A DNA stretch of 64,000 nt from Edaphobacter lichenicola (lineage in GTDB: Bacteria > Acidobacteriota > Terriglobia > Terriglobales > Acidobacteriaceae). Positions 10,190-19,522 of this stretch are shown in pieces. Every line of letters begins with the position of its first letter. Position 1 is the first letter of the stretch. The translations under genes and the position numbers were made by a program. The notes below the pieces were generated by a model that saw nothing but the letters and a program-made list of their open reading frames with translations, was not told the DNA's origin and did not search any database. The DNA is taken from the NCBI RefSeq assembly GCF_025264645.1, contig NZ_CP073696.1:1488001-1552000 (forward strand). The letters are read 5' to 3'.

Positions 10190-11209
10190 ATGACGAACCG
10201 TCAGCCTTTGCCTATTGCGATTTATTATGAGCAGCCGATCTGGTTCAAGCTGTTGTTTGCGGAGCTGGATCGTCGCGGAGCGAACTATGTGAAGCTGGAT
10301 GCGGTGGAGCATAGTTATGGGCCTCAAGACCACCCAGAGGAGCAGTACGCCGTTGTGCTAAACAAGATGAGCCCCTCGGCGTGGAATCGTGGGCATGGGG
10401 ATCAAATCTTCTACACGCTGGGGTATCTTGAGCATCTGGAGAGCCGTGGGGTTCGCGTGGTGAATGGGGTACGCGCTTTCCGGAGCGAGTTGTCGAAGGC
10501 GGCGCAGCTTTCGATGCTGGAGGCCCTGGGACTGGGGTATCCAAAGGCGCGGGTGATTCATCGGGCCTCGCAGGCGAGTGCGGCGGCGGAGGGGCTGCGC
10601 TTCCCTGTTGTGGTAAAGCCGAATATTGGAGGCAGCGGCAGCGGCGTGGTGAAGTTCCAAACGAAGGAGCACCTGGCGGAGGCTTCCGCGAGCGAGAACG
10701 GGCTGATGCTGGGGATGGATTCGACCGGGCTGGTGCAGGAGTTTGTGCCGGCACGCGGGTCGTACATCGTTCGCGTTGAGGTGTTGAACGGAAGGTATTT
10801 GTACGCAATTAAGATACATATTACGGGCGAGACATTTGATCTTTGCCCGGCTGATATCTGCAAGACACCGCTGGGGGTTGAGCTGGAGCGTGCGGCTTGT
10901 CCGATTGACGCGGCCAAGGACGGACTGGCGGTGGAGGCCTTTGATGCGCCTCCTGAGGTGATTGCAGAGGTGGAGCGGTTGATGGCTGCTGCGGGAATTG
11001 AATTGGGCGGCGTTGAGTTTATGGTGGATGATCGCGATGGCGTGAGGATGTACTACGACATCAATGCGCTGTCGAACTTTGTGGCGGATGGGCAGAAGGT
11101 TGTCGGGTTCGATCCATTTGTAAAGCTGGCGGATTGGCTGGAGGAAGAAGCCAGGATTGTGAATGAGCGCCGGGCAGCTGTGCCTGAACTGGCGGGAGCG
11201 CAACTGTGA
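10190..11209 (+). CDS. ATP-grasp family ligase, RimK-like
   Basis: 339 residues from the ATG at 10190. ATP-grasp features are FPVVVKPNIGGSGSGV (phosphate-binding Gly-rich loop after the conserved Lys), LVQEFVPARGSYIVRVEVL, and near the C-terminus GGVEFMVDD followed by MYYDINALSNFV (the usual acidic/Asn metal-binding element). Such enzymes activate a carboxylate with ATP and join it to an amine. The N-terminal domain (IAIYYEQPIWFKLLFAELDRR) resembles RimK/glutathione-synthetase pre-ATP-grasp folds. The substrates are unknown. The stop overlaps the start of the flavin monooxygenase gene by four bases, so the two are probably translationally coupled. Confidence 0.82.
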   Translation: MTNRQPLPIAIYYEQPIWFKLLFAELDRRGANYVKLDAVEHSYGPQDHPEEQYAVVLNKMSPSAWNRGHGDQIFYTLGYLEHLESRGVRVVNGVRAFRSELSKAAQLSMLEALGLGYPKARVIHRASQASAAAEGLRFPVVVKPNIGGSGSGVVKFQTKEHLAEASASENGLMLGMDSTGLVQEFVPARGSYIVRVEVLNGRYLYAIKIHITGETFDLCPADICKTPLGVELERAACPIDAAKDGLAVEAFDAPPEVIAEVERLMAAAGIELGGVEFMVDDRDGVRMYYDINALSNFVADGQKVVGFDPFVKLADWLEEEARIVNERRAAVPELAGAQL

Positions 11210-12261
11210 GTCAAAGTGCAAAGATGCGATACGGTTTCTGGTTGCCAGTGTTCGGTGGTTGGCTGCGTAACGTCGATGACGAGAAGATGGCGGCGAACTG
11301 GGAGTATGTGCGTGACCTGGCGAAGAAGGCCGAGACGATTGGGTACGATCTGACGCTGATCGCCGAGCTGAATCTGAACGACATCAAGGGGATGGATGCT
11401 CCCTCTCTGGATGCGTGGTCGACTACAGCCGCGCTGGCTGCGGTGACGGAGAAGCTGGAGTTGATGGTAGCGGTGCGGCCGACGTTCCATAATCCGGCGT
11501 TGCTGGCAAAGCAGGCGGCAACAGTCGATCAGATGTCGCATGGACGACTGACGCTGAACGTGGTCTCGAGCTGGTGGAAAGATGAGGCAACCAAGTATGG
11601 CGTGCACTTCGATGAGCATGATGACCGCTATGCGCGGACGTCGGAGTGGCTGGATGTTATCGACGGGTGTTGGAAGACGCAGGGGTTTTCTTATAAAGGC
11701 AAGTACTACGACGTGCGGGAGAATGTGCTTTCTCCGAAGCCGGTGAGGAAACCGCGGCCGACTTTATATGCTGGTGGTGAGTCGGAGACGGCGAAGAACT
11801 TGATTGCCGCGAAGTGCGATGCCTACCTGATGCATGGTGATGCTCCGGAGGCAGTGGGCAAGAAGATTGCCGATATGCGCGAGCGGCGCGACAAGCTTGG
11901 GTTGGGGCCGATGACGTTTGGCGTTGCCGGGTACGCGATTGTGCGGGATTCAGAGGCTGAGGCTCTGCGCGAGGTGGAGCGAATCACCGATGTGAAGCAG
12001 TCGGCGCGTGGGTATGCCAACTATGAACAGTGGGTGACAGGCTCGAATCTGCAGACGGAGATTTCGCTGAAGGATTATTCAGTTTCGAATCGTGGTTTGC
12101 GATGTGGGTTTGTTGGGACGCCTGAGCGGGTGTCGGAGCGCATGGAAGAGTTCGCTGCGGTTGGAGTCGATCTGGTGCTATTGCAGTCGAGTCCGCAGGC
12201 GGAGGAGATGGAACGGTTTGGCGCGCAGGTGATTCGGAGCGGTGCTGGGGCTGCGGTTTGA
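11206..12261 (+). CDS. LLM-class flavin-dependent monooxygenase
   Basis: 351 residues starting at GTG within the upstream stop (GTGA overlap). It has the bacterial luciferase-like TIM barrel: MRYGFWLPVFGGWLR, YDLTLIAELNL, LMVAVRPTFHNPALLAKQAA, DQMSHGRLTLNVVSSWW and LYAGGESETAKNLIA. The arrangement is closest to the SsuD/SfnG group that oxidises sulfonates or sulfones with reduced FMN. No cognate flavin reductase or sulfonate transporter is adjacent, so the substrate is open. Coupling to an ATP-grasp ligase suggests the two act on one small molecule. Confidence 0.85.
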   Translation: MSQSAKMRYGFWLPVFGGWLRNVDDEKMAANWEYVRDLAKKAETIGYDLTLIAELNLNDIKGMDAPSLDAWSTTAALAAVTEKLELMVAVRPTFHNPALLAKQAATVDQMSHGRLTLNVVSSWWKDEATKYGVHFDEHDDRYARTSEWLDVIDGCWKTQGFSYKGKYYDVRENVLSPKPVRKPRPTLYAGGESETAKNLIAAKCDAYLMHGDAPEAVGKKIADMRERRDKLGLGPMTFGVAGYAIVRDSEAEALREVERITDVKQSARGYANYEQWVTGSNLQTEISLKDYSVSNRGLRCGFVGTPERVSERMEEFAAVGVDLVLLQSSPQAEEMERFGAQVIRSGAGAAV

Positions 12262-12302
12262 GATTCCTCTGCCGGCTCTTTTTTACTGATGTTCTTGATC
12301 CA

Positions 12303-12329
12303 AGGCGCTCGTCACCACTGCGGGCGCCT
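12303..12329 (+). terminator. Possible intrinsic terminator
   Basis: A short stem AGGCGC / GCGCCT with a 15-nt loop, followed by ATTTAATT, lies between the convergent flavin monooxygenase and glycosyltransferase genes. The stem is only 6 bp. Confidence 0.4.
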
Positions 12330-12362
12330 ATTTAATTCTGATGAGGTACTGCTTTCGATCAG

Positions 12363-13337
12363 CTACTGGATGAGGCTTTCTTCCGAGCGCAGCCGCAGGA
12401 TTCTGTCGACCGCGTAGGGTGCGCGGTGCGACGCGGTGTAGAAGTGGCGTACTTGTAGTTCTCCTAATAGCCCGATGCCCATCATCTGGATCCCCGCAAG
12501 GATGAGAATGCCGGCGATGACGAAGATCGGTCCGTGAATGCTCATGATGTGCTGGCCGGTGATTAGTTTAAGGATCAGGAGCCAGGCCGCCATGCCGAAT
12601 CCGGCGACCATGCCGAAGGCACCCACCGTTCCGAAGAAGTGGAGCGGGCGGGTCATGTAACGGAGCAGGAAGCGGATGGTCAGCAGATCGAAGAAGACGC
12701 GGAAGGTGCGGGAGATACCGTAGTGGCTCTTGCCATACTCGCGAGCTGGATTCGAAATAGGAACTTCGCAGATCGTAGCTCCGTACCAGGAGGCGAGAGC
12801 GGGGATGAAGCGGTGCATCTCGCCGTAGAGCGGTATGTTTTGAATAACTTCGCGGCGATAGGCTTTGAAGGTCGTGCCAAAGTCATGGATGTCGACTCCG
12901 CTAAGGGCCGACATAAGCATGTTGGCGGCACGGGACGGGATGCGGCGCAGGATAAAGTTGTCTCCGCGCTGTGAGCGCCAGCCGCTGACGACATCGTAGC
13001 CCTCTTCGAGCTTTGCCAGAAAGTTGGGGATCTCCTCGGGGTCATGCTGGAGGTCGCCGTCCATGGCGAGGATGAAATCTCCCTGAGCGTGGTCGAAGCC
13101 GGCTGCGAGGGCGGAGGTCTGGCCAAAGTTGCGGCGAAGCTTGATGACAAGGACGCGGCTGTCTACTGCCGCGATCTCTTCGAGCAGCCGGTAGGTGCGG
13201 TCACGGGAGCCGTCGTCGACGAAGACCAGCTCGAAGGAGTCACCGACCTGCTCCATGACGGCCTTGAGGCGGTCGTAGAGGGTGGTTACGTTCTCTTCTT
13301 CGTTATGGAAGGGTACGACGATCGAATATTTCGGCAC
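12363..13337 (-). CDS. Family 2 glycosyltransferase, membrane-anchored (polyprenyl-phosphate sugar type)
   Basis: 324 residues. The GT-A catalytic domain shows YSIVVPFHNEEENV, FVDDGSRDRT and the DxD-type MDGDLQHDPEE, then a FGTTFKAYRREV acceptor segment. Two C-terminal membrane segments (about 228-255 and 262-290) anchor it. This is the dolichol-phosphate-mannose-synthase/GtrB/ArnC layout, in which a sugar is moved from a nucleotide sugar to polyprenyl phosphate on the cytoplasmic face. The sugar is not identifiable. The gene converges with the flavin monooxygenase gene. Confidence 0.9.
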   Translation of the reverse strand: MPKYSIVVPFHNEEENVTTLYDRLKAVMEQVGDSFELVFVDDGSRDRTYRLLEEIAAVDSRVLVIKLRRNFGQTSALAAGFDHAQGDFILAMDGDLQHDPEEIPNFLAKLEEGYDVVSGWRSQRGDNFILRRIPSRAANMLMSALSGVDIHDFGTTFKAYRREVIQNIPLYGEMHRFIPALASWYGATICEVPISNPAREYGKSHYGISRTFRVFFDLLTIRFLLRYMTRPLHFFGTVGAFGMVAGFGMAAWLLILKLITGQHIMSIHGPIFVIAGILILAGIQMMGIGLLGELQVRHFYTASHRAPYAVDRILRLRSEESLIQ

Positions 13338-13437
13338 GTTCCAATGATACTCCCGCTGAACTACTTGTTGGATGATTCAATGCCACATAAAGATTGTGGT
13401 CAAGGGAAATTTCTACTGAGAATATCGCCGAGGGCGG

Positions 13438-13788
13438 CTAGAAGTGAAGATTCAGCACAAAGTTCATGCTTTGCGGCTTGCCAAGGAACGAGCCTGGTAC
13501 GAACTCTGCCTGTTGAGCTGCTTCTGTCGCGGCGTCTGCCAGCTTTTCGTCACCTAGCTCGACCCGGATATCACCGACTTTGCCGTCCTCCAAGATATCG
13601 AGGATCAGGCGTACCTGGCCATGACTTCCATGACAGGACTTCCCGGCACTGCAATCGGGCTTTGGAATGCTGATCAACCTTGGAGGCGTAATTGGTGGCC
13701 TGCTTTGTGCTTGCAGCGACAAAGAAAAGGGAGCTGCAAGACCGAAGATGTATAACGCACAGATCAGGCGCATGGCCAATATTCTCAT
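13438..13788 (-). CDS. Small exported TonB C-terminal-like protein
   Basis: 116 residues from the ATG at 13788, which has AAGG about 9 bp upstream and directly precedes a signal peptide (RLICALYIFGLAAPFSLSLQAQ); an in-frame ATG 15 bp further in is possible. The mature part (PDCSAGKSCHGSHGQVRLIL, then KVGDIRVELGDEKLADAATEAAQQAEFVPG) has the beta-alpha-beta pattern of TonB C-terminal domains but lacks the membrane anchor and Pro-rich linker. It may be a stand-alone periplasmic protein. Two cysteines bracket the start of the domain. Confidence 0.65.
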   Translation of the reverse strand: MRILAMRLICALYIFGLAAPFSLSLQAQSRPPITPPRLISIPKPDCSAGKSCHGSHGQVRLILDILEDGKVGDIRVELGDEKLADAATEAAQQAEFVPGSFLGKPQSMNFVLNLHF

Positions 13789-13998
13789 GAGTGGGCCTTC
13801 TGAGCGTGATATTCCACTGAATCCAGGGTGATGCGGGCGGTTGCCAACTGACGCGGACCAAAGGGTACAAGGTGGAAGTACCGGATACGAAAAGCCGCTG
13901 CAATACTCTTCACTCTTCGCGCGGCGCATTCTGACTATGCCGGAGGAGCATAGTCGTACCTTAGCGTGGACTGAAGATCAAGGGATGAAGAATGATTT

Positions 13999-14075
<77 letters not shown>

Positions 14076-14187
14076 ATTGTGATTCCGTGGGGCCTAAGAC
14101 AGTGTATGGGACAGATCCGCCGGATGCAACGTTGGCAAAGTTTTGAAGCGGAAACTCCCTCAGGATGGAACGGTGTAGAATAATGTT

Positions 14188-14206
14188 GATACCCCTGGGG
14201 GGTATC
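14188..14206 (+). promoter_or_regulatory. CsoR-type copper operator
   Basis: GATACCCC-TGG-GGGGTATC is a perfect 8-bp inverted repeat with a 3-nt spacer. It has the G-tract/C-tract pseudo-palindrome form known for CsoR operators. It lies 56 bp before the chaperone gene, and a TAGAAT -10-like hexamer is just upstream (about 14176-14181). A csoR gene ends the same operon, which supports autoregulation released by Cu(I). Confidence 0.82.
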
Positions 14207-14261
14207 TTGCATCTATTTAGTATCGGGCGAAGTTTCCTGCCGAGCAAAAGGGAGATAAGAG

Positions 14262-14474
14262 ATGTACGAGGCGTTGACCTTATCGATCGAAGGAATGCAC
14301 TGTGGCGCTTGTGTTCGCAGAGCGACGACCGCTTTGCAAGGAGTTGCGGGGGTGGAGTTAGATTCTGTCGACGTTGGATCAGCCAAGATGAAGTTCGATC
14401 CAGAACAGGCTACCCCTGAAGTGATCGCAGGCGCCCTCAGCCGCATCGGCTTTGCTGCGCATATTAAAGAGTGA
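14262..14474 (+). CDS. Heavy-metal-associated domain protein, probable copper chaperone
   Basis: 70 residues, a single HMA ferredoxin-like fold. The metal site is GMHCGAC (Cys at about 14 and 17) in the first loop, and FDPEQATPEVIAGALSRIGF follows as in CopZ-like proteins. CopZ chaperones deliver Cu(I) to CopA. A GGGAG ribosome-binding site precedes the ATG. It is first in an operon with the copper ATPase and csoR, directly after the operator. Confidence 0.88.
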   Translation: MYEALTLSIEGMHCGACVRRATTALQGVAGVELDSVDVGSAKMKFDPEQATPEVIAGALSRIGFAAHIKE

Positions 14475-14486
14475 CCCTGGGAGCAG

Positions 14487-16913
14487 ATGTCGATGTCGAG
14501 CAATCTGAAGATCGAAGAGACCATCGCGAACGATACACCGTCAGGAGTGCAAGAGCGCGTAACGATCCCGGTCACGGGAATGACATGCGCTGCGTGTCAG
14601 TCGTTCCTCGAGCGGACACTTGCCGATCAAGCGGGTGTGCAGGCCGCGACCGTAAACCTTATGCTGCACAATGCAACGGTGACGTTCGATCCGCAATCGA
14701 CGTCGACCGCAGCGTTAGTGGAAACGATTCGACATACCGGTTACGGGGCTGAGATGCCTACAGAGCATCGATCGGTGCTCCTAGAGCAGGAAGAACATGA
14801 TAACGATCAGTTGCGTGAGACGAAGCAGCTCGGCCTTAAGGCGACCGTCAGTCTGATCGCTGGATTGTTCGCCATGTTGCTTTCCATGCCGCTGATGAGC
14901 GCAAGTGAAGCGGGCGGCATGGAACGAGTGAACGATCCGCTCATGCGTTGGAATATGCGCGTGCTTGATCCAGCTTTGCGCAGAGTGCTGCCGTGGATGT
15001 ATGAGCTGAATGCCGACGTAATTCGTTGGATCCTGCTGGCGACTGCGGCATTTGTCGCGGTGTGGGCAGGGCGTCGTTTCTATACGAAAGCATGGTCGGC
15101 ACTGCTGCATAAAACAGCAGATATGAACACGCTGGTAGCGCTTGGAACAGGAGCGGCGTTTCTCTACTCCACGGCAAGTACCGTGGCGCCCGGGTACTTC
15201 TTATCGCATGGCATCGCTCCCGATGTTTATTTTGAAGCAGGGATTTTAATCATTGGATTGGTGCTGATTGGAAATACGCTTGAGAGTCGGGCAAAAGGGC
15301 AGACTGTAGATGCCTTGCGCAGGCTGGTCCAGTTGCAGCCAAAGACGGCATCTATTTTGCGAGATGATGTTGAATACCAACTTCCGCTTGAGTCAATCCA
15401 GGATGGGGATGTTGTGCTGGTGCGGCCGGGCGAACGAATCGCTACGGATGGAGAGGTGATATACGGCAAGAGTACGGTGGATGAGTCGATGCTTACGGGC
15501 GAATCGTTGCCCGTAGAGAAGATCGCGCGAGACCGGGTGATTGGAGGAACGCTTAATCAACGCGGATCGTTGCAGTATCGTGCGAGAAGTCTGGGAGCGG
15601 GTAGTACGTTGGCGCAGATTGTGAATCTGCTGAGAGACGCTCAAGGATCTCGCGCTCCTATTCAACGAGTTGCAGATCGCGTGAGTGCGATCTTCGTGCC
15701 AACTGTGTTGGGTCTTGCAATCGTTACCTTTGGCGCATGGCGAGTTTTTGCGCCAAACTTCGGGGTTATGCAGGCCTTTGCTGCAGCAGTCACGGTATTG
15801 GTCATTGCATGCCCGTGTGCGATGGGTCTGGCTGTTCCTACGGCTGTGATGGTTGCAACCGGTCGTGGGGCTGCACTCGGAGTTCTGATCAAAGGTGGTG
15901 AAGCTCTGCAGCGATTGGAAAAGATCGATACTGTTGTGCTCGACAAGACAGGGACAATCACCGTAGGTCGTCCTCAGGTAACAGATATATTGCTGACGAC
16001 GTCAGGCGACGAAGATACAGCATTGACGATGAGCGAGAGAGAAGACCACCTCATTCGGGTTGCGGCGGCGCTTGAACGAGCTAGCGAACATCCTCTCGCT
16101 ACCGCTGTCGTTGACTACGCCCATGAGCGCGGTCTGAATCTTCCAGAGGCGAACGAGTTTGAATCACTTACTGGTCTTGGAGTTGTGGGCATCGTAGAGG
16201 GTCAAGCCACGCTGATTGGTAATCGTTCCCTGATGGAGAAGTACGACGTTGCTGCGAATTCACTCCAGGGGGCTGCGGAACGAATTGCTGAGGATGGCAA
16301 AACGGCGTTGTGGGTTGCAATTGACGGAAGATTGCGAGGCATCGTCGCTGTCGCGGACATGATCAAACCCGGCTCCGTCGAGGCGATTCGTAAGATGCAT
16401 GCCGAGGGGCTACGAGTGGTCATGCTGAGCGGTGATAGCGAACGTACAGCAAATGCCATTGCCAGCAGGGTCGGAATCGATGAGGTCATCGCAGGGATGC
16501 TGCCAGCGGGTAAGGTCGATGCGATCAAGCGGTTGCAGATCGCGAAGCGCGTGGTCGCCATGGTTGGCGATGGAGTGAACGATGCACCTGCATTGGCGCA
16601 GGCTGACGTGGGTCTCACCATGGCGAGCGGAGCTGACATCGCGATGGAAGCCGGAGATGTCACTTTGATGCGAAGCGATCTGGCAGGAGTTTCAACCGCT
16701 TTCGCTCTGTCGCGCGGAACGATGCGAGTGATGCGACAGAATCTCTTTTGGGCATTCGTCTATAACGTGGTTGGGATTCCCCTGGCGGCCGGTGCTCTGT
16801 ATCCAAGTTTTGGTCTGTTACTCAGTCCAATAATCGCCAGTGCAGCGATGGCGCTTAGTTCTTTCAGCGTAGTTACGAATAGCCTGCGATTGCGCAGGCT
16901 GAAGATCGGGTAA
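14487..16913 (+). CDS. copA: Cu(I)-exporting P1B-type ATPase
   Basis: 808 residues. One N-terminal HMA domain has GMTCAAC (about residues 31-37). The membrane region includes the ion-binding CPC motif in [15 protein letters not shown] (about 440-450). The actuator TGES lies at about 340, the phosphorylation motif DKTGTIT at about 485, the nucleotide-binding SEHPLA at about 535 and the hinge [14 protein letters not shown] at about 693. CPC with TGES places it in the Cu(I)/Ag(I) P1B-1 class. It pumps copper out of the cytoplasm at the cost of ATP. It starts 12 bp after the chaperone gene and is followed within 6 bp by csoR. The phosphorylation and CPC motifs are intact. Confidence 0.96.
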   Translation: MSMSSNLKIEETIANDTPSGVQERVTIPVTGMTCAACQSFLERTLADQAGVQAATVNLMLHNATVTFDPQSTSTAALVETIRHTGYGAEMPTEHRSVLLEQEEHDNDQLRETKQLGLKATVSLIAGLFAMLLSMPLMSASEAGGMERVNDPLMRWNMRVLDPALRRVLPWMYELNADVIRWILLATAAFVAVWAGRRFYTKAWSALLHKTADMNTLVALGTGAAFLYSTASTVAPGYFLSHGIAPDVYFEAGILIIGLVLIGNTLESRAKGQTVDALRRLVQLQPKTASILRDDVEYQLPLESIQDGDVVLVRPGERIATDGEVIYGKSTVDESMLTGESLPVEKIARDRVIGGTLNQRGSLQYRARSLGAGSTLAQIVNLLRDAQGSRAPIQRVADRVSAIFVPTVLGLAIVTFGAWRVFAPNFGVMQAFAAAVTVLVIACPCAMGLAVPTAVMVATGRGAALGVLIKGGEALQRLEKIDTVVLDKTGTITVGRPQVTDILLTTSGDEDTALTMSEREDHLIRVAAALERASEHPLATAVVDYAHERGLNLPEANEFESLTGLGVVGIVEGQATLIGNRSLMEKYDVAANSLQGAAERIAEDGKTALWVAIDGRLRGIVAVADMIKPGSVEAIRKMHAEGLRVVMLSGDSERTANAIASRVGIDEVIAGMLPAGKVDAIKRLQIAKRVVAMVGDGVNDAPALAQADVGLTMASGADIAMEAGDVTLMRSDLAGVSTAFALSRGTMRVMRQNLFWAFVYNVVGIPLAAGALYPSFGLLLSPIIASAAMALSSFSVVTNSLRLRRLKIG

Positions 16914-16919
16914 GGAGAT

Positions 16920-17288
16920 ATGGCCATCAAGAAAAGTAACTTCATTGACGGTGCCGCCGATGAAACTTCGTGCATCTCAATAGCAAATGAGTCTGGGCAG
17001 AAGGCGATCGGGGTTGATGCTGAAATTAAGGCATCCAATCTCAGACGCCTGCGGCGGATTGAGGGTCAGGTTCGTGGTCTTCAACGGATGGTTGAAGGCG
17101 ATCGCTACTGTGCAGACATTCTTACCCAAGTGTCTTCGGTACAAGAGGCGCTGCGGTCAGTTGCTCGAGCGCTGATGCGAAATCACCTGACTCACTGCGC
17201 GACTCACGCGATTAAAAGCGGATCACCAGATGAGAAGCAGGCGATGTACGACGAGCTGTTAGAGATGATCTACAAGAACGCACGATAA
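16920..17288 (+). CDS. csoR: CsoR/FrmR-family copper-sensing repressor
   Basis: 122 residues, all-alpha. The conserved RLRRIEGQVRGLQRMVEGDRYCADILTQVSS segment is followed by HLTHC; the Cys, His and Cys of YCADIL...HLTHC form the C-H-C Cu(I) site of CsoR. The N-terminal 35 residues are longer than in most homologues. An AAGGAG ribosome-binding site directly precedes the ATG. It is last in the operator-chaperone-copA operon. Known CsoR proteins leave the operator on binding Cu(I), which would induce the export genes. The Cys-His-Cys triad argues against formaldehyde (FrmR) or nickel (RcnR) sensing. Confidence 0.9.
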   Translation: MAIKKSNFIDGAADETSCISIANESGQKAIGVDAEIKASNLRRLRRIEGQVRGLQRMVEGDRYCADILTQVSSVQEALRSVARALMRNHLTHCATHAIKSGSPDEKQAMYDELLEMIYKNAR

Positions 17289-17315
17289 ACTGGCCAGCCA
17301 CATTCGTTATCCAAT

Positions 17316-18467
17316 TTATCGGGTGTTGAGCGGAGTTCCCCGCCCGGTGAGCTCCCGTATCAGCGTTACTTCATGCTCGCGATAAGGTGTGCCGTCCTTG
17401 CGAAAGACCTCGTGAAACCAGATTGTAGGCTGAAGAAGCACGTATGGTCTCTCCCATGAATCCCACGGCAAGTAGGTTTGAGTTTTGCCGGCTACCAAGC
17501 CCCAGTTGATTGCGGCAACGTTGTATTTTTTTGCGATTGGAAGGGACCCGTCGAAGGTCGAGCCTGCACCTCGCGCCATATACTCCGTGCATAACAGTGG
17601 GCGGTGATATACCTGTAGCTCTTTTATTCGTTCGGTGAATTTCTCCGGCCAGTCATAGTTGTGAAAGGAGATCACGTCTGACTCCTCTAACTGGATCCTG
17701 GTCGTCGCGCTCTCCTTCGCGGGGTCGGACCAGTTCCCTGTCCATAGGCCACTGGTCAGCGGTTGCGTTGGATGCATGGAACGAGCCCATGCAAATGCTT
17801 TAGGAAGAAGTTCATTGACACGCTTCACCTTCGCAGGAACATCTTCCATCTTGTCTCCGCCACGATTGTCAGGTTCGTTCCAGATATCCCAACCTAGAAT
17901 GCGATCATCGTTTGCGAAGGCGCCGACCACCCCTACGACGTAGGACCGCAGCTTCGGTTCGTCCGCCAGATTGAGCAGACGCTCCTTGCCAGGGCTTTGC
18001 ACCCAACCCGAGTTATGAATGCCTGGAATCGGTGGGTGCTGCGGCCCAAGATGAGGATTCGTCTCCCAACACGAGTCGAACAATACCAGCAGCGGACGAA
18101 TGTGATGTTTCGCGGCAATGCCAAGAAAGGTGTTGAGTCGATCCTTGAAGCCGGCGGGATCCTGCTCCCATAGCTGGTCCTGAAGAAAGACTCGTGCGGT
18201 GTTCATGCCGATCGACTCTGCGAGACCCAACTCACGATCGTTGATCGCGGGATCAAAGGTAGCTGCCTGGAACATCTCAAGTTCATTGATCGCATTCGAC
18301 GGGATATAGTTGGCGCCGACGAGCCAGGGCTGCTTCTCGTACCAGTCGTTGGCTTTGGCTTCCGACCACTTGGCGCTGCCATCGCCCGATGCGTTTGCAC
18401 CGAAAGTACAGGCTACGAAAAGCACGGACAACATGAAAGGAACTACGAGGATATGTCGCTGCTTCAT
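17316..18467 (-). CDS. Secreted glycoside hydrolase, GH5-like clan A
   Basis: 383 residues from the ATG at 18467 (the frame also opens at TTG 18473). A signal peptide (MKQRHILVVPFMLSVLFVACTFGANA) is present; the Cys in FVAC is not a strict lipobox. The (beta/alpha)8 clan-A signatures are LGWDIWNEPDN (acid/base Glu after Asn, about residue 195) and LLCTEYMARGAGSTF (nucleophile Glu). Aromatic substrate-binding residues are frequent. This fits a cellulase/mannanase-like hydrolase of plant or fungal polysaccharides; the substrate is not determined. It converges with csoR at 28 bp. Confidence 0.85.
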   Translation of the reverse strand: MKQRHILVVPFMLSVLFVACTFGANASGDGSAKWSEAKANDWYEKQPWLVGANYIPSNAINELEMFQAATFDPAINDRELGLAESIGMNTARVFLQDQLWEQDPAGFKDRLNTFLGIAAKHHIRPLLVLFDSCWETNPHLGPQHPPIPGIHNSGWVQSPGKERLLNLADEPKLRSYVVGVVGAFANDDRILGWDIWNEPDNRGGDKMEDVPAKVKRVNELLPKAFAWARSMHPTQPLTSGLWTGNWSDPAKESATTRIQLEESDVISFHNYDWPEKFTERIKELQVYHRPLLCTEYMARGAGSTFDGSLPIAKKYNVAAINWGLVAGKTQTYLPWDSWERPYVLLQPTIWFHEVFRKDGTPYREHEVTLIRELTGRGTPLNTR

Positions 18468-18686
18468 GAACAAGAGATCCCTTCATCTACATGAAATGTA
18501 GATCCAATATTTTGCAGAATTGAAAAGACCCGGTTTGGACACGCTGTTCTACATCGTGTAAAGACCTACGTATGGTAGCTTGCCAGGTTCTGAGTGGCTA
18601 ACGGCTATGTCCCATGGCCGTTCTTTTTCGGAAAAGGGATTCAGGGCCAAAGTGTATCTCGAAGCCGAGATGTAATATCGGAACAC

Positions 18687-19436
18687 ATGGCAGACGATCA
18701 ACAGAATCAACTCGAAAATGGTGAGAGCCCGGTAGACATTCTGGTCTTCGGTGCGCATCCTGACGATGTGGAATGGGGCGCAGGGGGAACAATATTAAAA
18801 TTCCGGGCAAGTGGTACTTCGTTCGGCATCGTAGATCTCACTCGAGGTGAAATGGGATCTCGAGGTACGACCGAGGAACGTGATAAAGAAGCGAAGGACG
18901 CCTCCGCCTGGATGGGTGCTCGATTTCGTGAAAACCTTGGTCTACCCGATTGCGGCGTCTTCGACTCCGTTGAGAATCGAAAGGAAGTTGCGAGCATCAT
19001 CCGGAGATGGCGCCCAAAGCTCGTGTTGGCACCCTTCTGGACGGACCGGCACCCGGACCATGCAGCGGCCGGAAACCTCATTCGGAATGCTGCTATTTAT
19101 TGCACGCTGAAGAAGTCGAGTGACCCGAACCCACCACATAAACCTTCAGTTTATCTGTATTACCTTTTGCACCACTTCACTCACCCAAGCATGGTCGTCG
19201 ATATCTCCGACGTTTATCAAAGTAAACTTGAATTACTTCGTATCCACGCCTCGCAATTTGCAAAAACAGCTGCGGGCTTCGGAGTCTTGGCTCATGGGAT
19301 GAACGACTATTTATTTGGTCTAGAATCTCGTGACCGGTTCTTCGGCTCGCTAATTGGTGCCCATCACGGAGAAGCATTTGTCAGTGAGGTGCCATTGAAG
19401 CTAGGTAACATTATTGATCTTCTGTCACTTCGCTAA
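18687..19436 (+). CDS. PIG-L/LmbE deacetylase, probable BshB1 of bacillithiol synthesis
   Basis: 249 residues from the ATG at 18687, the position where homology begins. The zinc site AHPDD (about 23-27) and the later HPDH segment (TDRHPDHAAAG) identify the PIG-L/LmbE family. LTRGEMGSRGT and ENLGLPD match the BshB1 branch (N-acetylglucosaminyl-malate deacetylase, step 2 of bacillithiol synthesis). bshA and bshC are not in the window, so the pathway is inferred. The gene converges with the M18 peptidase. Confidence 0.85.
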   Translation: MADDQQNQLENGESPVDILVFGAHPDDVEWGAGGTILKFRASGTSFGIVDLTRGEMGSRGTTEERDKEAKDASAWMGARFRENLGLPDCGVFDSVENRKEVASIIRRWRPKLVLAPFWTDRHPDHAAAGNLIRNAAIYCTLKKSSDPNPPHKPSVYLYYLLHHFTHPSMVVDISDVYQSKLELLRIHASQFAKTAAGFGVLAHGMNDYLFGLESRDRFFGSLIGAHHGEAFVSEVPLKLGNIIDLLSLR

Positions 19437-19522
19437 TGGGTGCCTACACCTGCGGACTGATCGTCGGCCGAAGGCATTTTGTATCATCTTCCAAAAATCC
19501 TGCTTGCCGCCGAAACGACCAT

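Noticed and set aside
10358-11221. A 287-codon minus-strand frame
   Set aside because: Antisense to the ATP-grasp gene, with no family features.
14471-14752. A 93-codon frame overlapping the start of copA
   Set aside because: Out-of-phase reading of the copA N-terminus; the HMA motif is in the copA frame.
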